64,000 nucleotides of DNA from Niebla homalea (GCA_019925105.1 JAHGAU010000044.1:124001-188000), one strand, 5' to 3'. Positions 46,548 through 58,679 are shown, counted from the stretch's first letter. Notes: generated by a model from the sequence alone, not told the origin. Made by a program: numbers and translations.

Positions 46548-48700
46548 ATAATTAATATAACGGGTTTAATAATAAAAACGTTTAAAAAAGTTAAAATTTA
46601 TAAAAATAAAAAATATATAATAATAATTATAAGAGTAAAAACATTAATTAAATGAATTATTAAATATAAAAGTTAAGAAACGTTTATATATTAAAAGAAG
46701 CTTAAAAGGAAAAGGAAAAGATTATTAAGAAAATTAAGTAAATATATTTCCAATTAATAATTTATAACTTAACTATTTCCCCTTATAAAGTATAGAAGTT
46801 AATAAAGTATAATAAAAAGCAGAGTAAAAAATTTAAATTCATTTTTAAATTCTTATATTTTAAAAAGCCCGATAATATAATGATTAATGCCTTTAATAGT
46901 AAAATTAAAAACCTTAAAGGAACTTTCTTTCCTCTTTTATTAAAGTAAATTTAATAGATATTAAAAAAATTATGTATTTTAATCCGTTAATTATTAACGG
47001 GGAAATAACCTTAAAAATAATTATTAAAATGATTATTAGGCTGAAAAAGGATAAAACCCCGGGATTAAACGGATTTCTGGATAAATATTTATTAATAGTA
47101 ATTTTATTATTTAAGAAGATTTTTATTTATTTATTTTAAGCTTATTATAAGGGTAAAAATTATCTTTATAAATTTAAAAAGTTAAAACGATTATCCTTAA
47201 GAAACCGGTTAAATTAAATTATTTAAAAGTAAAAACTTATAAATCAATTATACTTTTTTATACGTTAAAGAAGGCTTTAAAAACAATAATTATAAACATC
47301 CTTAGGTAATAATTATACGGAAGAATACGGACTCTTCCTTAATTAATGAATAAATATGAAGAAAAAAAATCAATCAAAAACGGTTTTTAAATGTTTAATT
47401 AACGATATATATACGGTATAAAGTTACTGGAAGAAATATATAATAAGGCTTTTTTCTTTAAACATTACCGGAACCTTTGATAAAATGAATATTACTTTTC
47501 CTTATAAATTAAACGGAAAGCTTTTTAAGCGGTTAAGTAATATTAATTAATTTAGGTTAAAAGATAAACTTAATAAAATTAATAATAAACGGAATACCTT
47601 GAAAATTATTTAGTTCTTTAATTTTATTCTTTTTCTCTAATAATTCGTTTATTAAAGAGTTAATCAAGTTAAAATAAAATGTTTAAATAAAAGACTTTAT
47701 TAATATTATTAATATTTTAATTTATAGTACGTTTTTTATATAAATTTTTAAAGTTAAAATAAACTTATAAAGTTTATTTATAATAAATAAGGATGTATAG
47801 TACTTAATTTATACCATATAAATAAAGGTTCGTTTATATAATTGAAAGCTTAAAATTATGTAATATAATAATTATGATAAACTTAAATAAAATTATAATA
47901 AAACCGGAGGTTAATATTAAGGTTCTTAACCTTTAAATGGACAAAACTTTAAACCAAAAAGATTATATAAAAAAGGTTTAAAAGAATAATTTTTTAAAAA
48001 AAATCTTATTTACCTTATAATATTAACGTAGAAAGTTACTTTAAAATAGGTTAAATTTATTTATTAAGTAGTAATAAAGCCGGCTATAACGTATATAATA
48101 GTTATTCAATACGTACTTAAAAAAACCAATAAATATAAAAAAAGCTTATTTCATAATTATAAAAAGTTTAAAATTAATACTTAAGAATGGTTAATAATGC
48201 ATATAAAATTACCCCCGTCTTAATATTAATATTCAAGGTCTTTATATTATCGATTAAATTAACCCTTAAATAAATAATTATTTAAGCGAAACTTAAGAAG
48301 TATACGCATCCGGTTATAATAATAGGGAATAAATAGATCCGTATAAACCTTAGGAAATCCCGAGCGAAAAAAATAAAAAAGAAATATTTATCTTTTTATT
48401 AAAGTAAAATTAAAATAAGTTAAAAACAATATTGATCTTATTAATATTCAAAAAGTTAATATAAATACATATAAGTTCCTACTTAACGTAAAGGAAATAT
48501 TTAAAAAGTTAATATAAATACATATAAGTTCTTACTTAACGTAAAGGAAATAAAAGCTAAAAAGATTATAAAAGCGAAAACAACGGTAATCATTAAATAA
48601 ATAATAATATAATAAATTAAATGTTAACGTAAATATAGGAAATCATTCCCTTAAGGGTAACGGTACTTAACCTTAACTAACGAGGAAATTACCGATAAGT
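46548..48700 (+). pseudogene. LINE ORF2 relic: RT and C-terminal part
   Basis: Plus strand. IIRLKKDKTPGLNGFLDKYL at about 47032-47090 is the fungal LINE RT start (LK-K-PG-DGI); GTFDKMNITFPYKLNGKL at 47470-47525 follows; then the catalytic region DFINIINILIYS at 47692-47728 (for GFVDDVNILIYS, both Asp lost), thumb, and YLRMVNNAYKITPVLIL at about 48170-48235, the post-RT segment also seen at 8619. Stops are fewer than in most copies. Confidence 0.82.
48443..48548. repeat. 53-bp tandem duplication in the LINE
   Basis: Two adjacent copies of AATATTYAAAAAGTTAATAT...ACTTAACGTAAAGGA (48443-48495 and 48496-48548), differing at two C/T positions. It is absent from the parallel region of other LINE copies, so it arose in this copy. 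Confidence 0.9.
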
Positions 48701-51259
48701 ACTTCCGTCGTTACGGGATTATAAGGAAAAATAATAATATATTAATAATTTAACTCCGGACGGATAAAAATAATTTAACTTATTTCCTTTTTATTATATA
48801 TATTAATAACCGAATAAATACCGGCTATAAGTATAAATAAAAGAAACAGGACGTTATATATATTCATTGATTGATTGATTTATGCTACGGATCTACCTAA
48901 GTTAATTCCGGCGTTCCTTAATAGTCGGTTATTAAGCTTTATTAATAACCGTAAAAACCTAACATTTATAACGTTAAGACTAAAACCGGTATCTATTTAA
49001 CCTTGACTTTTATTTTAAAGGGTAAAGAACGTTTACAGCCGTCTAAAGAGTAATAAGTTATATTTTTTTTTAAAAGAAAACCTATAATATTACGATTAAA
49101 TCTTTATAAAGGTTATTCTTAATTTTACGGCTTTTTTATCTTTTTATAAGTCCGCTTTATATTAATACTTTAAATAATATTTCTAAATACCCTTACCGGT
49201 ATATATATTATTATTATTATTTTTATTATATTTATTTTCCTATTTTATTATTATAGTTATCGCTTTTAAGGACTTTTAATAAACGTTTATTATTATATTT
49301 TATTTAGCTATAAAATATACTTTGCGGTTTATATAATTACTATAGACGGTATGTACCCTTCCTTTTCCTTCTTAACCGGTAATAGGCTTTCTCCGTAAAA
49401 TCTTTAACGACCTCGTTTATTTTATTAATAAAGCTAAATTAAAGGAATAAACTTAAAAATTTTACGGCCTCTTAAATACCTTATTTTATAGAACGAATTT
49501 TACGGTAATGGTTTATCTTAACCTTTTTCATTAATTTTATTTTTAGCTCCATAAATAATAAAATAAATAAATAAACTATATATAATCTTTTTATCCGTAT
49601 CCGTAATAAATATCAGTCCGGTTACCGGCGTACGTAATAAAAAGGAAATAAGTTAGCCCTTTTTTACTTATCCGGAGTTAAGTTATTAACGCGTTATTAC
49701 CTTTTTTTATAATCTTATAACGGCGGAGGTATTTATTAATAATCTTTTTATTATTTAAGGCCGGATACCGTCACCTTTAAGGAATTAATCCTTTATACTT
49801 ATATTAACGTTTAATTTATCGCGATATAATTTATTGGGTAATTACTTCTATTTTTGCCTTCATAATCCTTTTAACTTCCGCTTCCTTTATGTTAAACGTA
49901 AATTTATATAAATTTAAATTAGCCTTCTAAACGTAAGTTAACTTAACTTCCTTCTTAACTTATTCTAGCTTTATTTTAATGAAAAAATATTTTACTTTTA
50001 CCCTTTTTTATCCGGGACTTCTTAAGGTTTAATTAAATCTATCCGTTTTTTATATTTATCATTAAGTATATATTTTTTTAAGTTCTAACAATAATTATTT
50101 AATTGAAAAATAGCTTAATCGGCGGTATAAAGAGTTTAAGTCTTAATACTAGGACGGGAGTCGTTCTATGTACGTTATTGATTACCCTTAAATATTAATT
50201 TTAAACCTTTTATAACTATTAAAAAAGCTTTTCTTAAATTTAAAGGTACCTTTGAGAATATATTAAATAGCCGTTGTATATATTATAATTGGCTTTATTA
50301 CCGCTTAATAAATAGTCTTAATTTTTTATAAAATAATACTTTACGTTGACGTTATAAAATATATAGGGCCTTTTTCTTAAGAAATTATTTTCTTTTAAAT
50401 TTTCTTTATATAATCCTTTTAATTAAAATTCCCGTTAACTTAAAGGTTAAAGATTTTAATAATAACTTTTAACTTTATTATAACTTAATTTAGATTTATT
50501 ATAATTATTATGTTATATAGCTTTAAACTTTTAATTATATAAATAAATTTATACTCATACGGTATAAACTAAACCTTATACGTTTTTACTTATTATAAAT
50601 AGTTTTTATAAGTTTACTTTGACTTTAAATATTTATATAAATAAAAATATTATAAATTAATATGTAAATATCATCGATAAAATCCTTAACTTAGGCCTTT
50701 TATTTTAATTTAATTCATTTTTTAATTAACGTGCCGTTAAAGAACAAAAATAGAATAAAGCAAATTATAACCTTTAAGGGATTCCGGTTATAACGGGCTT
50801 TATCGGGCTTTTTTTTTATTTTAAGTTAATTAACGTTATGTAATTATTTAAAAAGCTTTTAATTTATTTTATAATAGAAATTAAAGTTTTTTGAGATAAC
50901 ATATTTATTAGGTAAAAATATAATATTTTTAAGTAACGGTTTCCTTAAAAGTTTTACTTTATTAATTAATAACGGGTTATATATATTACAAATACCCAAG
51001 TCGCTTTCTGTATTCCCTTTTTATATAACTTAAAGCGTAGATAAATTTTTATTATAATAAATAACGTTTTAATTATTTATATTTAACCATTTATTTTTAA
51101 AGAACTATATCCGGGTCGTTTTATCCCCTTTAAACATTAAATAAAACCTTCTACCCGGGTTAATTAAAAAGTATATATATAGGCTATATAGTAATTTTTA
51201 TATTATTACAATATCAATATCTTTAATTCTTTAAACTTAAATATTAATAATATTACCTT

Positions 51260-51869
51260 GATTGATTGATTGATTTATACTACGGGTCTAGCTAAGCTAA
51301 TTCCGGCGTTCCTTAATACGCGGCCTTTTAGCCTTATTAATAACCGTAAAAACCTGATACTTATAACGTTAAGGTAAAAACCGGCGTTTACCAGGCCTCC
51401 ACCCTTTATCCTTTAAGGTAAAGGATATTAACGGCCGTTTAAAGAGTAATAACTTACTTATATACTTTTTATGTTTTAACTTCCCCAAGAAAATCCATAA
51501 TATTATAACCGTATCTTTATAAGGGTTATCCTTAAACTCGTTACTTTTCCGCTTTTTTCTATATTTATACTACCTTAATCTTATATAATACCTTTAAATA
51601 TCTTTATTAATACTTACGTATTTAATATATACCCTTTTTATATTATTATCGTTACTAACTCCTTTAAGGACTTCTAATAAGTATTTATTATTGTATTTTT
51701 ACGGCTATAGAAGATACTTTCCGGTTCATATAATTGACGTAACCGGTATCCGCTTTTCTTTTTCTTCTTTAGCCGGTAACGGGCCTTCTCCGTAAGGTCT
51801 TCGGTGACCTCGTCCATCTCTACAGCGAGGCTGAACTGTGGTAGCAGTCCGGTGGACATCATAAACCTT
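51260..51869 (-). mobile_element. 5'-truncated LINE, 610 bp, youngest-looking copy
   Basis: Target duplication AATATTACCTT (51249-51259, 51870-51880). The tail (ATCA)n lies at the left. The 5' end lies in the last codons of ORF2, and this part has normal G+C. It matches 29700-30379 and 9380-9947, and its 3' half is shared with the 334- and 345-bp copies. Confidence 0.93.
51674..51862 (-). pseudogene. Intact ORF2 C-terminus of the LINE (last ~62 codons)
   Basis: An open frame ends in TAG-type termination after NTIINTY. Residues include TGLLPQFSLAVEMDEVTEDL, then a lysine-rich RLKKKKKSGYR. The same frame, riddled with stops, is recognisable at 9370-9480 and 29755-29960, which shows that this is the true end of LINE ORF2. 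The apparent Met start is internal to ORF2: the copy is 5'-truncated and has no promoter of its own, so it is not a gene. It does reveal the unmutated C-terminal sequence. Confidence 0.8.
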
Positions 51870-52091
51870 AATATTACCTTAATTATCTTATTTTATACGT
51901 TATATTATATTGTTCTTAAAAGTATTAATATATTATATATTGACTTCTATTAGCACCTTCTTATTAACCTTTATTTAAGCTGCCGGCATTTTATTAAAAC
52001 TAAGTATTATTTATCCCGGCTTTTTTATAATTATTATTATTAATTTAAAGCGGGCGGACTTAAAAATTAGCGTTATAATAAGCTTCCTTTT

Positions 52092-52253
52092 TGTTGAAAT
52101 TGAGAGGTGTAAGTTACTTAATTATTACTATGTACAAAGTGAGACTATATGTAAGGCTATATGCCGTTATCCCACTTAGGTTTAATATATCCACCTTATT
52201 TAATTTAATTTATATTACGTAATCTCTTAAGTAACGATCCTATATATTTAATA
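52092..52253 (-). repeat. Copia-A copy 4 3' LTR
   Basis: 162 bp, TGTTGAAATTGAGAGGTG to TTTAATA. The left half is almost unmutated, the right half strongly mutated. Confidence 0.92.
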
Positions 52254-52529
52254 CTCCCCTTTAAACTTTATATATAGCTTATAAATCTTACTTATTAAAT
52301 AACTCCTTTATAACCTTAACGTTATATCCTTTTATATAAAAGTTTAATTACCGTATTTATTAAATAATTCCCCTGATTATTAAGTGGTTAACTCCTTTAT
52401 ATAGTTATTATATATAAGAATTTAATTATTATATTTATTAAGTAGCTCCTTTAATTATTAAGTAATTAACTCCCTTATATAATTATTATTTATTTATTAC
52501 TTATTACCCGGCTTATTATTAAATCCGCC

Positions 52530-54440
52530 GTCTATAAGTATATAATTTTTAGACTATTAATATAATAGCTCCTTAAGGCTTAACGCCCGTTTAAACTATA
52601 TAAAGGTTTTAATAAATAAAGCCTTTATTAACCCGTTAATTACCTACTTTATAATATAGATATACTTAGGATTAATAATATTAACTTTAAGTTATTCCCG
52701 TAATTAATATAGTTAAATACTTATATACTTTATCCTTATGTAATATATTGGGTTTTTAATTAATACGATAGCCCCTTAATTATTATTATAAATCGTAATA
52801 ATAAGTATATATCTAAATTTATCGGATTATATTTATTTTAATAAATCCTTTAATTAAATAGTTTCCTTAATAACCTATATTTATCCTATATATTCGGTTT
52901 TATAAGTAAATAATATTATAGTTAATTACCTTTTTAAAAATTAATAAATCAATATATTTTTTACGTTAAAAAGGTAACTTAAAGTTAATTTACGGGTAAA
53001 ATCAGCCGTAAAATCAGAGTTAATATATTTATTAAAAGCCTTAAGTTTACCCTTATATATTAATTAAAAGTATAAAATAATCCGTAAATAACGTATAATT
53101 TACTTTATATATAGTTAATATTAATAAAACGGATTTATAGAATACCGGTTAATAATTATTACTATATAAGTTATTTTCGGTTATATATTAAATATAATAT
53201 ATATTAATAAAGTTACGGTTAATTAATATTATTATTTAAACTCCGGCTTTACTTAATAACCTTTAAATAACGGTTCGGGCTTAAAATCGACTTATATAAA
53301 TATATATATTAAGTATATTTCTTATTAACCGTAATCTTATATTACTTTCTTAATATAAACTTTTTAATTAAAATGGATTGTTTAATTTTATTAGTCTTAA
53401 ATAATAATAATACTTAAATAATAACTTATTAAACCCAGGTTAAATATACGGAATTCTTAATTAAGTACGGCCTTTAAGTCTTAAATCCCTTATTTAAACG
53501 GATTAATTATTAAGACGTTATTTATATATATATAATTATAATCGTATCGGTTTTAAGGTAAAAGAATACGTAATAATCCGTATAGATAAATTTAAAACCC
53601 TATATAGTTATAAACTCCCAGAAACGATTATATTATAGCCATAATAATTACTTTAATCCATATAAGTCCTTTTTAAGCTTATAATAAAGCTTTTTATTGT
53701 CCTTATCGGTCTTTTCTTATCCTTTTAATTATTTTACGTATACTTTTTCCTTAATAAGATTATAAAAGAATATTATTTTAATATTTATTTACTTTAAATT
53801 TTAATTATTAACCGCTATAAGGGTAAAAAGAACCTTATAGCTTATAAGTTTTATTACCGAGGTAAACGTTTTATTATAATTGATACTTTTATGTTATTTA
53901 AAATTACGTATTATTTATTGGGCCTTATAGTAAATTATATTATTATTAGCTTTACGTTTAAGGGTATAAACCTATTATCCTTATAATATTATTACGTTAT
54001 CGGGGATTTAACTCTGTATAATTAAGATTTAAATATTATTCTCTTTAAAAAAATTATATTTATTACCTTCCGTTAACTTTTAATTTATCCGGATATATTT
54101 ATTTATTATAGCTTCTTTATAAGTTTTAAGCTTAACGAATTCCGGGGTTATTTTAAGGGATATTAAGGTTAAAAGGTATAACGGTTTATCCTTATTATAA
54201 GTTAATAAAGCCGAAAAAAAGAATGGATTTAATAATATATTATATAATTTATCCGGAAATATAAAGTTAAAATTATCTTTAATTAAGTTCTCGATTTATT
54301 ATTTTTACCCTTAACTATAATTAATCTCCAGGTCTTCGGCTATTAAGCTTAAGGAGTCCGGTAAAGCTATTTATTAAGTAGGGACTATAGCCGGACGTAT
54401 AGGTTATTCGGTAAAAGTAGAAGTTATATTAATAATATTT
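52530..54440 (-). pseudogene. Copia-A copy 4 RT and RNase H relic
   Basis: Minus-strand match to 19400-21200 of copy 2. The RT region with the YxDD neighbourhood lies around 53500-53570, with RNase H to its left. Stops occur throughout. It adds no domain not seen in the other copies. Confidence 0.75.
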
Positions 54441-54449
54441 ATCTTAATT

Positions 54450-54597
54450 AAAGAGTCCGCCTACACGTACACCCTTTTTGTCTGCATATATACCCTCTAT
54501 TTGTCTGTATATATACCGTCGATTTATCTGCATATACACCCCTTTTTTAGCGGGTATATTAAGTAATTCCCGAGGTATTTCTTAATATAGTGGGAGA
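54450..54597 (+). repeat. Left terminal inverted repeat
   Basis: Pairs with 55387-55533 over ~148 bases with a handful of mismatches, mostly C/T. It contains three direct subrepeats with the GTCTGYATATAYACC core. Confidence 0.88.
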
Positions 54598-54954
54598 ACT
54601 TTTTAGTAAAGTTTAAACAACGCGTCCCCCGTATCTGCATATATACTCCCATTATTATTACGTTAAATAACGTTTATAGGCTCGTATACCGCTATTACCT
54701 TAGCCAGCTCAATCAGCTCGTTATAGATGAAACGGGCAACGAGGTTATATAAGTAGGACGATGACTTTGCGTAATAAAGTTATTAACGGAATAATTCTAA
54801 GGCTTATTATTATAATTTCTTAAGTTACTTATAAGGAGGAGGACGTCGAAATCGATACTTAAAAAATAAGCCTATAAAAGTAAAGCCGGACTTACTTTAT
54901 TACGACATAAATAAGGGGTAGTAAGTTATTAAGTTAACCACCCGGTTGTCCAAG

Positions 54955-55058
54955 AGCCAGCCGTTAAGAGTAAGCCGTCAGGAGTAAGCCGTCAGGAGTG
55001 AGCCGTCAGGAGTAAGCCGTTAAAAATAAGCCGTCAGGAGTAAGCCATTAGAAGTAAG
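54955..55058. repeat. 14-bp tandem array, AGTAAGCCGTCAGG
   Basis: About seven units of AGTAAGCCGTCAGG with variants (TTAAGAG, TTAAAAA, TTAGAAG) inside the inverted-repeat element. The variants are all CA-to-TA or TG-to-TA type, so RIP acted on some units only. Confidence 0.9.
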
Positions 55059-55386
55059 CCTAAACTTAAAAGGGAAAGAGTAACTGTTTAGCAAAAGGCC
55101 CGGAAACCGTCGCAATCGAGCTTTTTTAACTCGGCTTACTTATAGTAAAGGTGAAGTGGTAAGGGTGGGTAGATCTATATAGGTAGCCTCAGTATGCACC
55201 TGTTTCTCAATAATTAAACGTCCTTTTGGTCTTATCGCGGTCCTCGGCGTATTATCTATCTATCTATTACCTCCGGAACTACCTATATAACCTAGACAAT
55301 ATGCTCGTTATTGCCGTAATAGTATATATGGTAATATGCGCAAATTCTGAATAAAGACCCTTTAATGCACTGTAAAGTACTCTTAA

Positions 55387-55533
55387 ATCCTCCTATTATA
55401 TTAAGAAATACCTTAGGAATTACTTAATACCCGCTAAAAAAGGGGTGTATATACAGACAAATCGACGGTGTATATGCAGACAAATTGACGGTGTACATGC
55501 AGACAAAAAGGGTGTACGTGTAAGCGGACTCTT
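55387..55533 (-). repeat. Right terminal inverted repeat
   Basis: Inverted partner of 54450-54597. It ends GCGGACTCTTT. Its subrepeats are less mutated than those of the left arm. Confidence 0.88.
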
Positions 55534-56340
55534 TTTTTAGAAGATACTTTATATTTTATTAATATTATATTACGTAGTTCTTTCTGTCTATTTATTTTAA
55601 GACGTCTTAATGCTAGGATCCGTCCTTAAGGTAAATTTACTATAGTAATAATATTAATTTTACGAGTCCTTATTATATTAATTATACCCGCGATATTTTA
55701 TAAGCTTAATCGCTAATTAATATAGTTTTAAAAATAACTATTTATTTTAGGGGTAAATAATGATTATACGCCCTTATTAATTCTTTTTTTTAATTTATAA
55801 TTATATTTATCGATATTATAATTATGTCTTTCTTATAATTTTATAAACCCTTTAAGGCTTATTTAAATATTTGAATCTTATTTATAGATCCGAGCTATAC
55901 TATTAAAGCGGCGGAGAATAATATTAATTATATTTATATAATTGATTTTACAGTATATCTTAATTATTAATATAATTATATTCATAGTTAAACTTCGGTC
56001 TCCTTGCCTTTTTACTTTTTAAAGTAAGATTATTATTATAGTTATATATAAATATTATTTAATAAGAAGTCTACGGAGTATATTTAAATAAAAATACCTT
56101 AAGTATCTTATATATATATAAAGATAATAAAACGCGTTATCTTAATAGTAAGGACTAAAGGCACGGCTAGCTTTATAATAGTATTCTAAAAAAACGTAAT
56201 TAATAAATAATTAATATTTTCCGATAATAATTTATTATATTGACTTAAAGTATAGTTAATACGTATGATTTTTATAAAATACCCGTAAGATACATACTTA
56301 TACCTAAGGTACCTTTAGGAATCGGCACCCTATAATTTTA
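55534..56340. other. Unassigned AT-rich relic
   Basis: About 800 bases that match no element in the window. On the plus strand a frame near 55885-55930 reads FIDPSYTIKAAENN without stops, but extensions are poor and I do not assign a family. It may be the old target sequence or a single-copy relic drawn into the RIP block. Confidence 0.5.
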
Positions 56341-56812
56341 AATTAAGCGACCTTTAAAGCCATCCCCGGAACCGCCCCGGAATCCATATATTTATCGCAA
56401 TATTCATCGCAATATTCGTCGCAATATTCGTCGCAATATTCGTCGCAATATTCGTATTCGTTGCAATATTTATAGATACCGTCCTTGCCGTTATTGCTTT
56501 AATAAGCTTGATAGATATATAACATCATTGCCGTCATCTTTATGAGATCTATGGTTAACGTTATTGCTGTTAATTATTGCCGTCGTAATAATAAATTAAT
56601 TCAATATTTTACCCCGGAATTACCCTTTGGATTTATCACGGGAGTAACCCCTGGAGCTACCCCTGGAGCCATTTTTATCGCAATTTTTATCGTAATATTC
56701 ATCGTAATATTTATCGTAGGTTCTTATTATTACGTTTATAAGATTGGTAAATATATTATAATATTATTACCGTTAACTCTATAAGTTCCATAAATACCGT
56801 TATTACTGTTAA
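56341..56812 (+). repeat. Satellite array, left part (about two ~250-bp units)
   Basis: Each unit starts with a GC-rich CCCCGGA..CC box, followed by a 12-bp minisatellite (TTYRTCGCAATA; best at 56385-56468) and an AT-rich part with ATTGCCGTCATCTTTATGAG. Unit starts are near 56366 and 56612. A plus-strand open frame at 56542-56784 crosses it because the 12-bp repeat keeps frame (Ile-Phe-Ile-Val/Ala); I do not regard it as a gene. Confidence 0.82.
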
Positions 56813-57033
56813 TGTCAGCCTGGGTGCAGGCATGGTGGTGGTATTGCATGGAGTGTCATTGAGCCGCCATGCGAGCGGTGCCAAGACACTACCATAGCGC
56901 GTATAAATATCATTACCTGGCCGTATATTTTATATTACCCGGGTATTTTATATAGATAGTACCATGTTTTCTAGATAGATTATATATAATCGATATATAT
57001 ATTGTTTACTTTTATACGTTTATATATCTAATA
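56813..57033 (+). repeat. Copia-E 5' LTR (221 bp)
   Basis: TGTCAGCCTGGGTGCAGG to TCTAATA. The first ~130 bases are almost free of RIP, the rest mutated. The second copy has the reverse pattern, so the unmutated LTR can be read from the two together. Confidence 0.94.
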
Positions 57034-57045
57034 GTTATAAGCCTA
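57034..57045 (+). promoter_or_regulatory. Primer binding site, initiator tRNA-Met type, shortened
   Basis: GTTATAAGCCTA follows the LTR directly. It equals the Copia-A site lacking the first G. It matches the tRNA-iMet anticodon complement (GTTATGAGCCC) allowing RIP changes. Confidence 0.6.
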
Positions 57046-57099
57046 CTATTATATATTATTATAGTTATTTACTTATTAATTAATTTAAAGGCGTAATTT

Positions 57100-58620
57100 A
57101 TTATTTAAAAAGGCTTAAATCGAGTCCTTAAGGTTAATATACTATATATAAATCAAAAATAAAAAAGGAATTAAAGAATATAATAAACTTATTGCTTATT
57201 ATTCCTATATATCCTTAAGATAAGCTTATATAAAGTTAAGTTTATTATTTTAAAAAATTAAGATTTATAACTTATTGTTATTAAAAATAAGGCTATTAAG
57301 TATTACGTTGAAGAGCTTATTAACCCCGTTCTTATAATAAAATTAATAAACTTAAATAAGTTAATAAAACTAGTATAACCGGTTATTATAACGGATAAAG
57401 CGGTTAACTTAAAAATATTAATAACCTATTTAAAAAATTTATAAGTATAAAAGCTAGAACTATAAAAATAAAAAGAATAATATGCGTTTTTAGTAAAATT
57501 AATAACTTTATATACTTTATAGTTAATAAAATAAACCTCGTTTATTTTAAGGACGTAAATTATTACTTATAAAATTACCTATATATTCTTAAAATTAAAT
57601 TTATATCTTTAAATTCCGTACGCTTTTTAACGGTGAAAAAGAATATTATAAAATTATAACGGAACTTAATTCTCGTTAAAATATTAAAGTATAACTTAAT
57701 AAGTATACTTAAGTACTTATAAAAGTTAAAAGTAATAATATTTTTAAAGTACTTAATAAAAACCGGATATATTATAATTTTATTAATGTAATTAAGAAAT
57801 AAGCTTTTATATTAATATAGCTTTATAAATTCGGTATAAATAATTTAACTGACTTTTTAATCGCTCTTATTAATCTTAAGAAATAATTTTAAAATTATAT
57901 ATAATATAATAATATAAAGAAGTCGATTCCGTTTTATATAGTTTTTACTATTAATGAAAAGTAAAATAATATTAAAAAAGATAATAAGTTTATATTTAAG
58001 AATAAAAACACTAAGTTAAGAAAATGCCTTTACGGTATTAAATATTAATTTAATAAGTACGATTATTTATATATAAACCGACCTAATTAATTTATTAACT
58101 TTAAACCCGATTTTATACTTAAGAAATAAATAAATAATAAGCTTAAAAACATTAAGATAAAAGAAAAAGTTAATTGAATTCTTAAGAAATCCAAAAACCT
58201 TAAATTAAAATAAAATAATTTATTTATATTGGTTTGAAATAATAATAATAATTTCAGTATATTTAATATAGAATAAAAGTCTTATATATTATAATTATTA
58301 TAAATTTTAAATTATAACTTAAACTTTTATATTTATAATAAGATAATAAAAAACCGATTTATTAAAAAGATAAATAAAAAGAATAATATTATTATCGTTA
58401 ATAATAATAATTTTAAAGTTATTACTTATAAAAAAATCGAAATAAATATCGATATCCCTAAAGGTGATAACTTTATTATACTTTATAACGTTACGTATAT
58501 ACCTGGCTTTATAATTAACGTTATATTTAATATTATCCTTATAAATAAAAGTATTTATTTTAATACCGAACGTTATTACCTTTATAATAATAGATAAATA
58601 AGAATATTAATTAAGAGGAT
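57100..58620 (+). pseudogene. Copia-E gag and protease relic
   Basis: A knuckle-like C-x-x-G-x-x-H/Y pattern lies near 58023-58060 (KCLYGIKY..NKYDYL, for C-CG-KH...C). Protease-type sequence lies at 58380-58620: NNFKVITYKKIEI, then IPKGDNFIILYNVTYIPGF at 58455-58510 (the copia L-NVLYVPGF-NLIS block). Stops are present upstream. Confidence 0.72.
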
Positions 58621-58679
58621 TAATAAATATTACGTACTTAAAAATAATATTAAATAAGTTAATACGATATTTATAATTA

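Larger units (their letters stand above)
42805..48864 (+). mobile_element. Third LINE copy, plus strand, with four nested insertions
   Basis: Plus-strand LINE lacking its 5' end (cut at the Copia-C LTR) and its 3' tail. LINE sequence occupies 42805-42882, 43644-43901, 44260-44317, 45060-45164 and 46543-48864; between these are two SINE-like elements, a truncated LINE and an LTR-flanked element, each with its own duplication. Endonuclease-like sequence lies around 43640-43890 and RT at 46980-47800. It ends at 48864 against the tail of another LINE. Confidence 0.82.
48865..52091 (-). mobile_element. Fourth LINE copy, minus strand, 5' cut by Copia-A
   Basis: The 3' tail (ATTGATTGATTGATT) is at 48865-48882, the shared 3' region at 48883-49800, ORF2 C-terminal and RT sequence to about 50900, then endonuclease-region sequence to 52091, where a Copia-A LTR begins. 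A truncated LINE is nested at 51260-51869. It lies tail-first against the plus-strand LINE that ends at 48864. All frames are broken. Confidence 0.85.
52092..54449 (-). mobile_element. Copia-A copy 4, 3' part
   Basis: Minus strand: 3' LTR at 52092-52253, purine tract (CTCCCCTTTAAA), tandem region, RNase H (about 52530-53090) and RT (about 53340-54300), ending at 54449 where an inverted-repeat element starts. It overlaps in content with copy 1: 53400-54440 matches 1-1046. The rest of the element is not found on the far side, so a deletion accompanied or followed the next insertion. Confidence 0.88.
54450..55533. mobile_element. Inverted-repeat element with internal TIR repeats (1.08 kb)
   Basis: About 148 bp at each end are inverted copies (54450-54597 and 55387-55533), starting AAAGAGTCCGCYTACACGTA. 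Each arm has three ~24-bp subrepeats of TTTGTCTGCATATACACCGTC type, then CCCCTTTTTTAGCGGGTAT and a further matching ~45 bp. The interior has no transposase, keeps normal G+C and carries a 14-bp tandem array. The Copia-A sequence on the left does not resume on the right, and I could not settle a target duplication. It is probably a non-autonomous DNA transposon. Confidence 0.85.

Noticed and set aside
54955..55058. Regular short repeats considered as a CRISPR array
   Set aside because: Units are contiguous without spacers, and the sequence is eukaryotic. The same holds for the other minisatellites.
56542..56784. 80-codon hydrophobic frame resembling membrane segments
   Set aside because: It falls in the satellite, where the 12-bp unit keeps frame. 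It is truncated by the Copia-E insertion and not preserved in the right-hand units.
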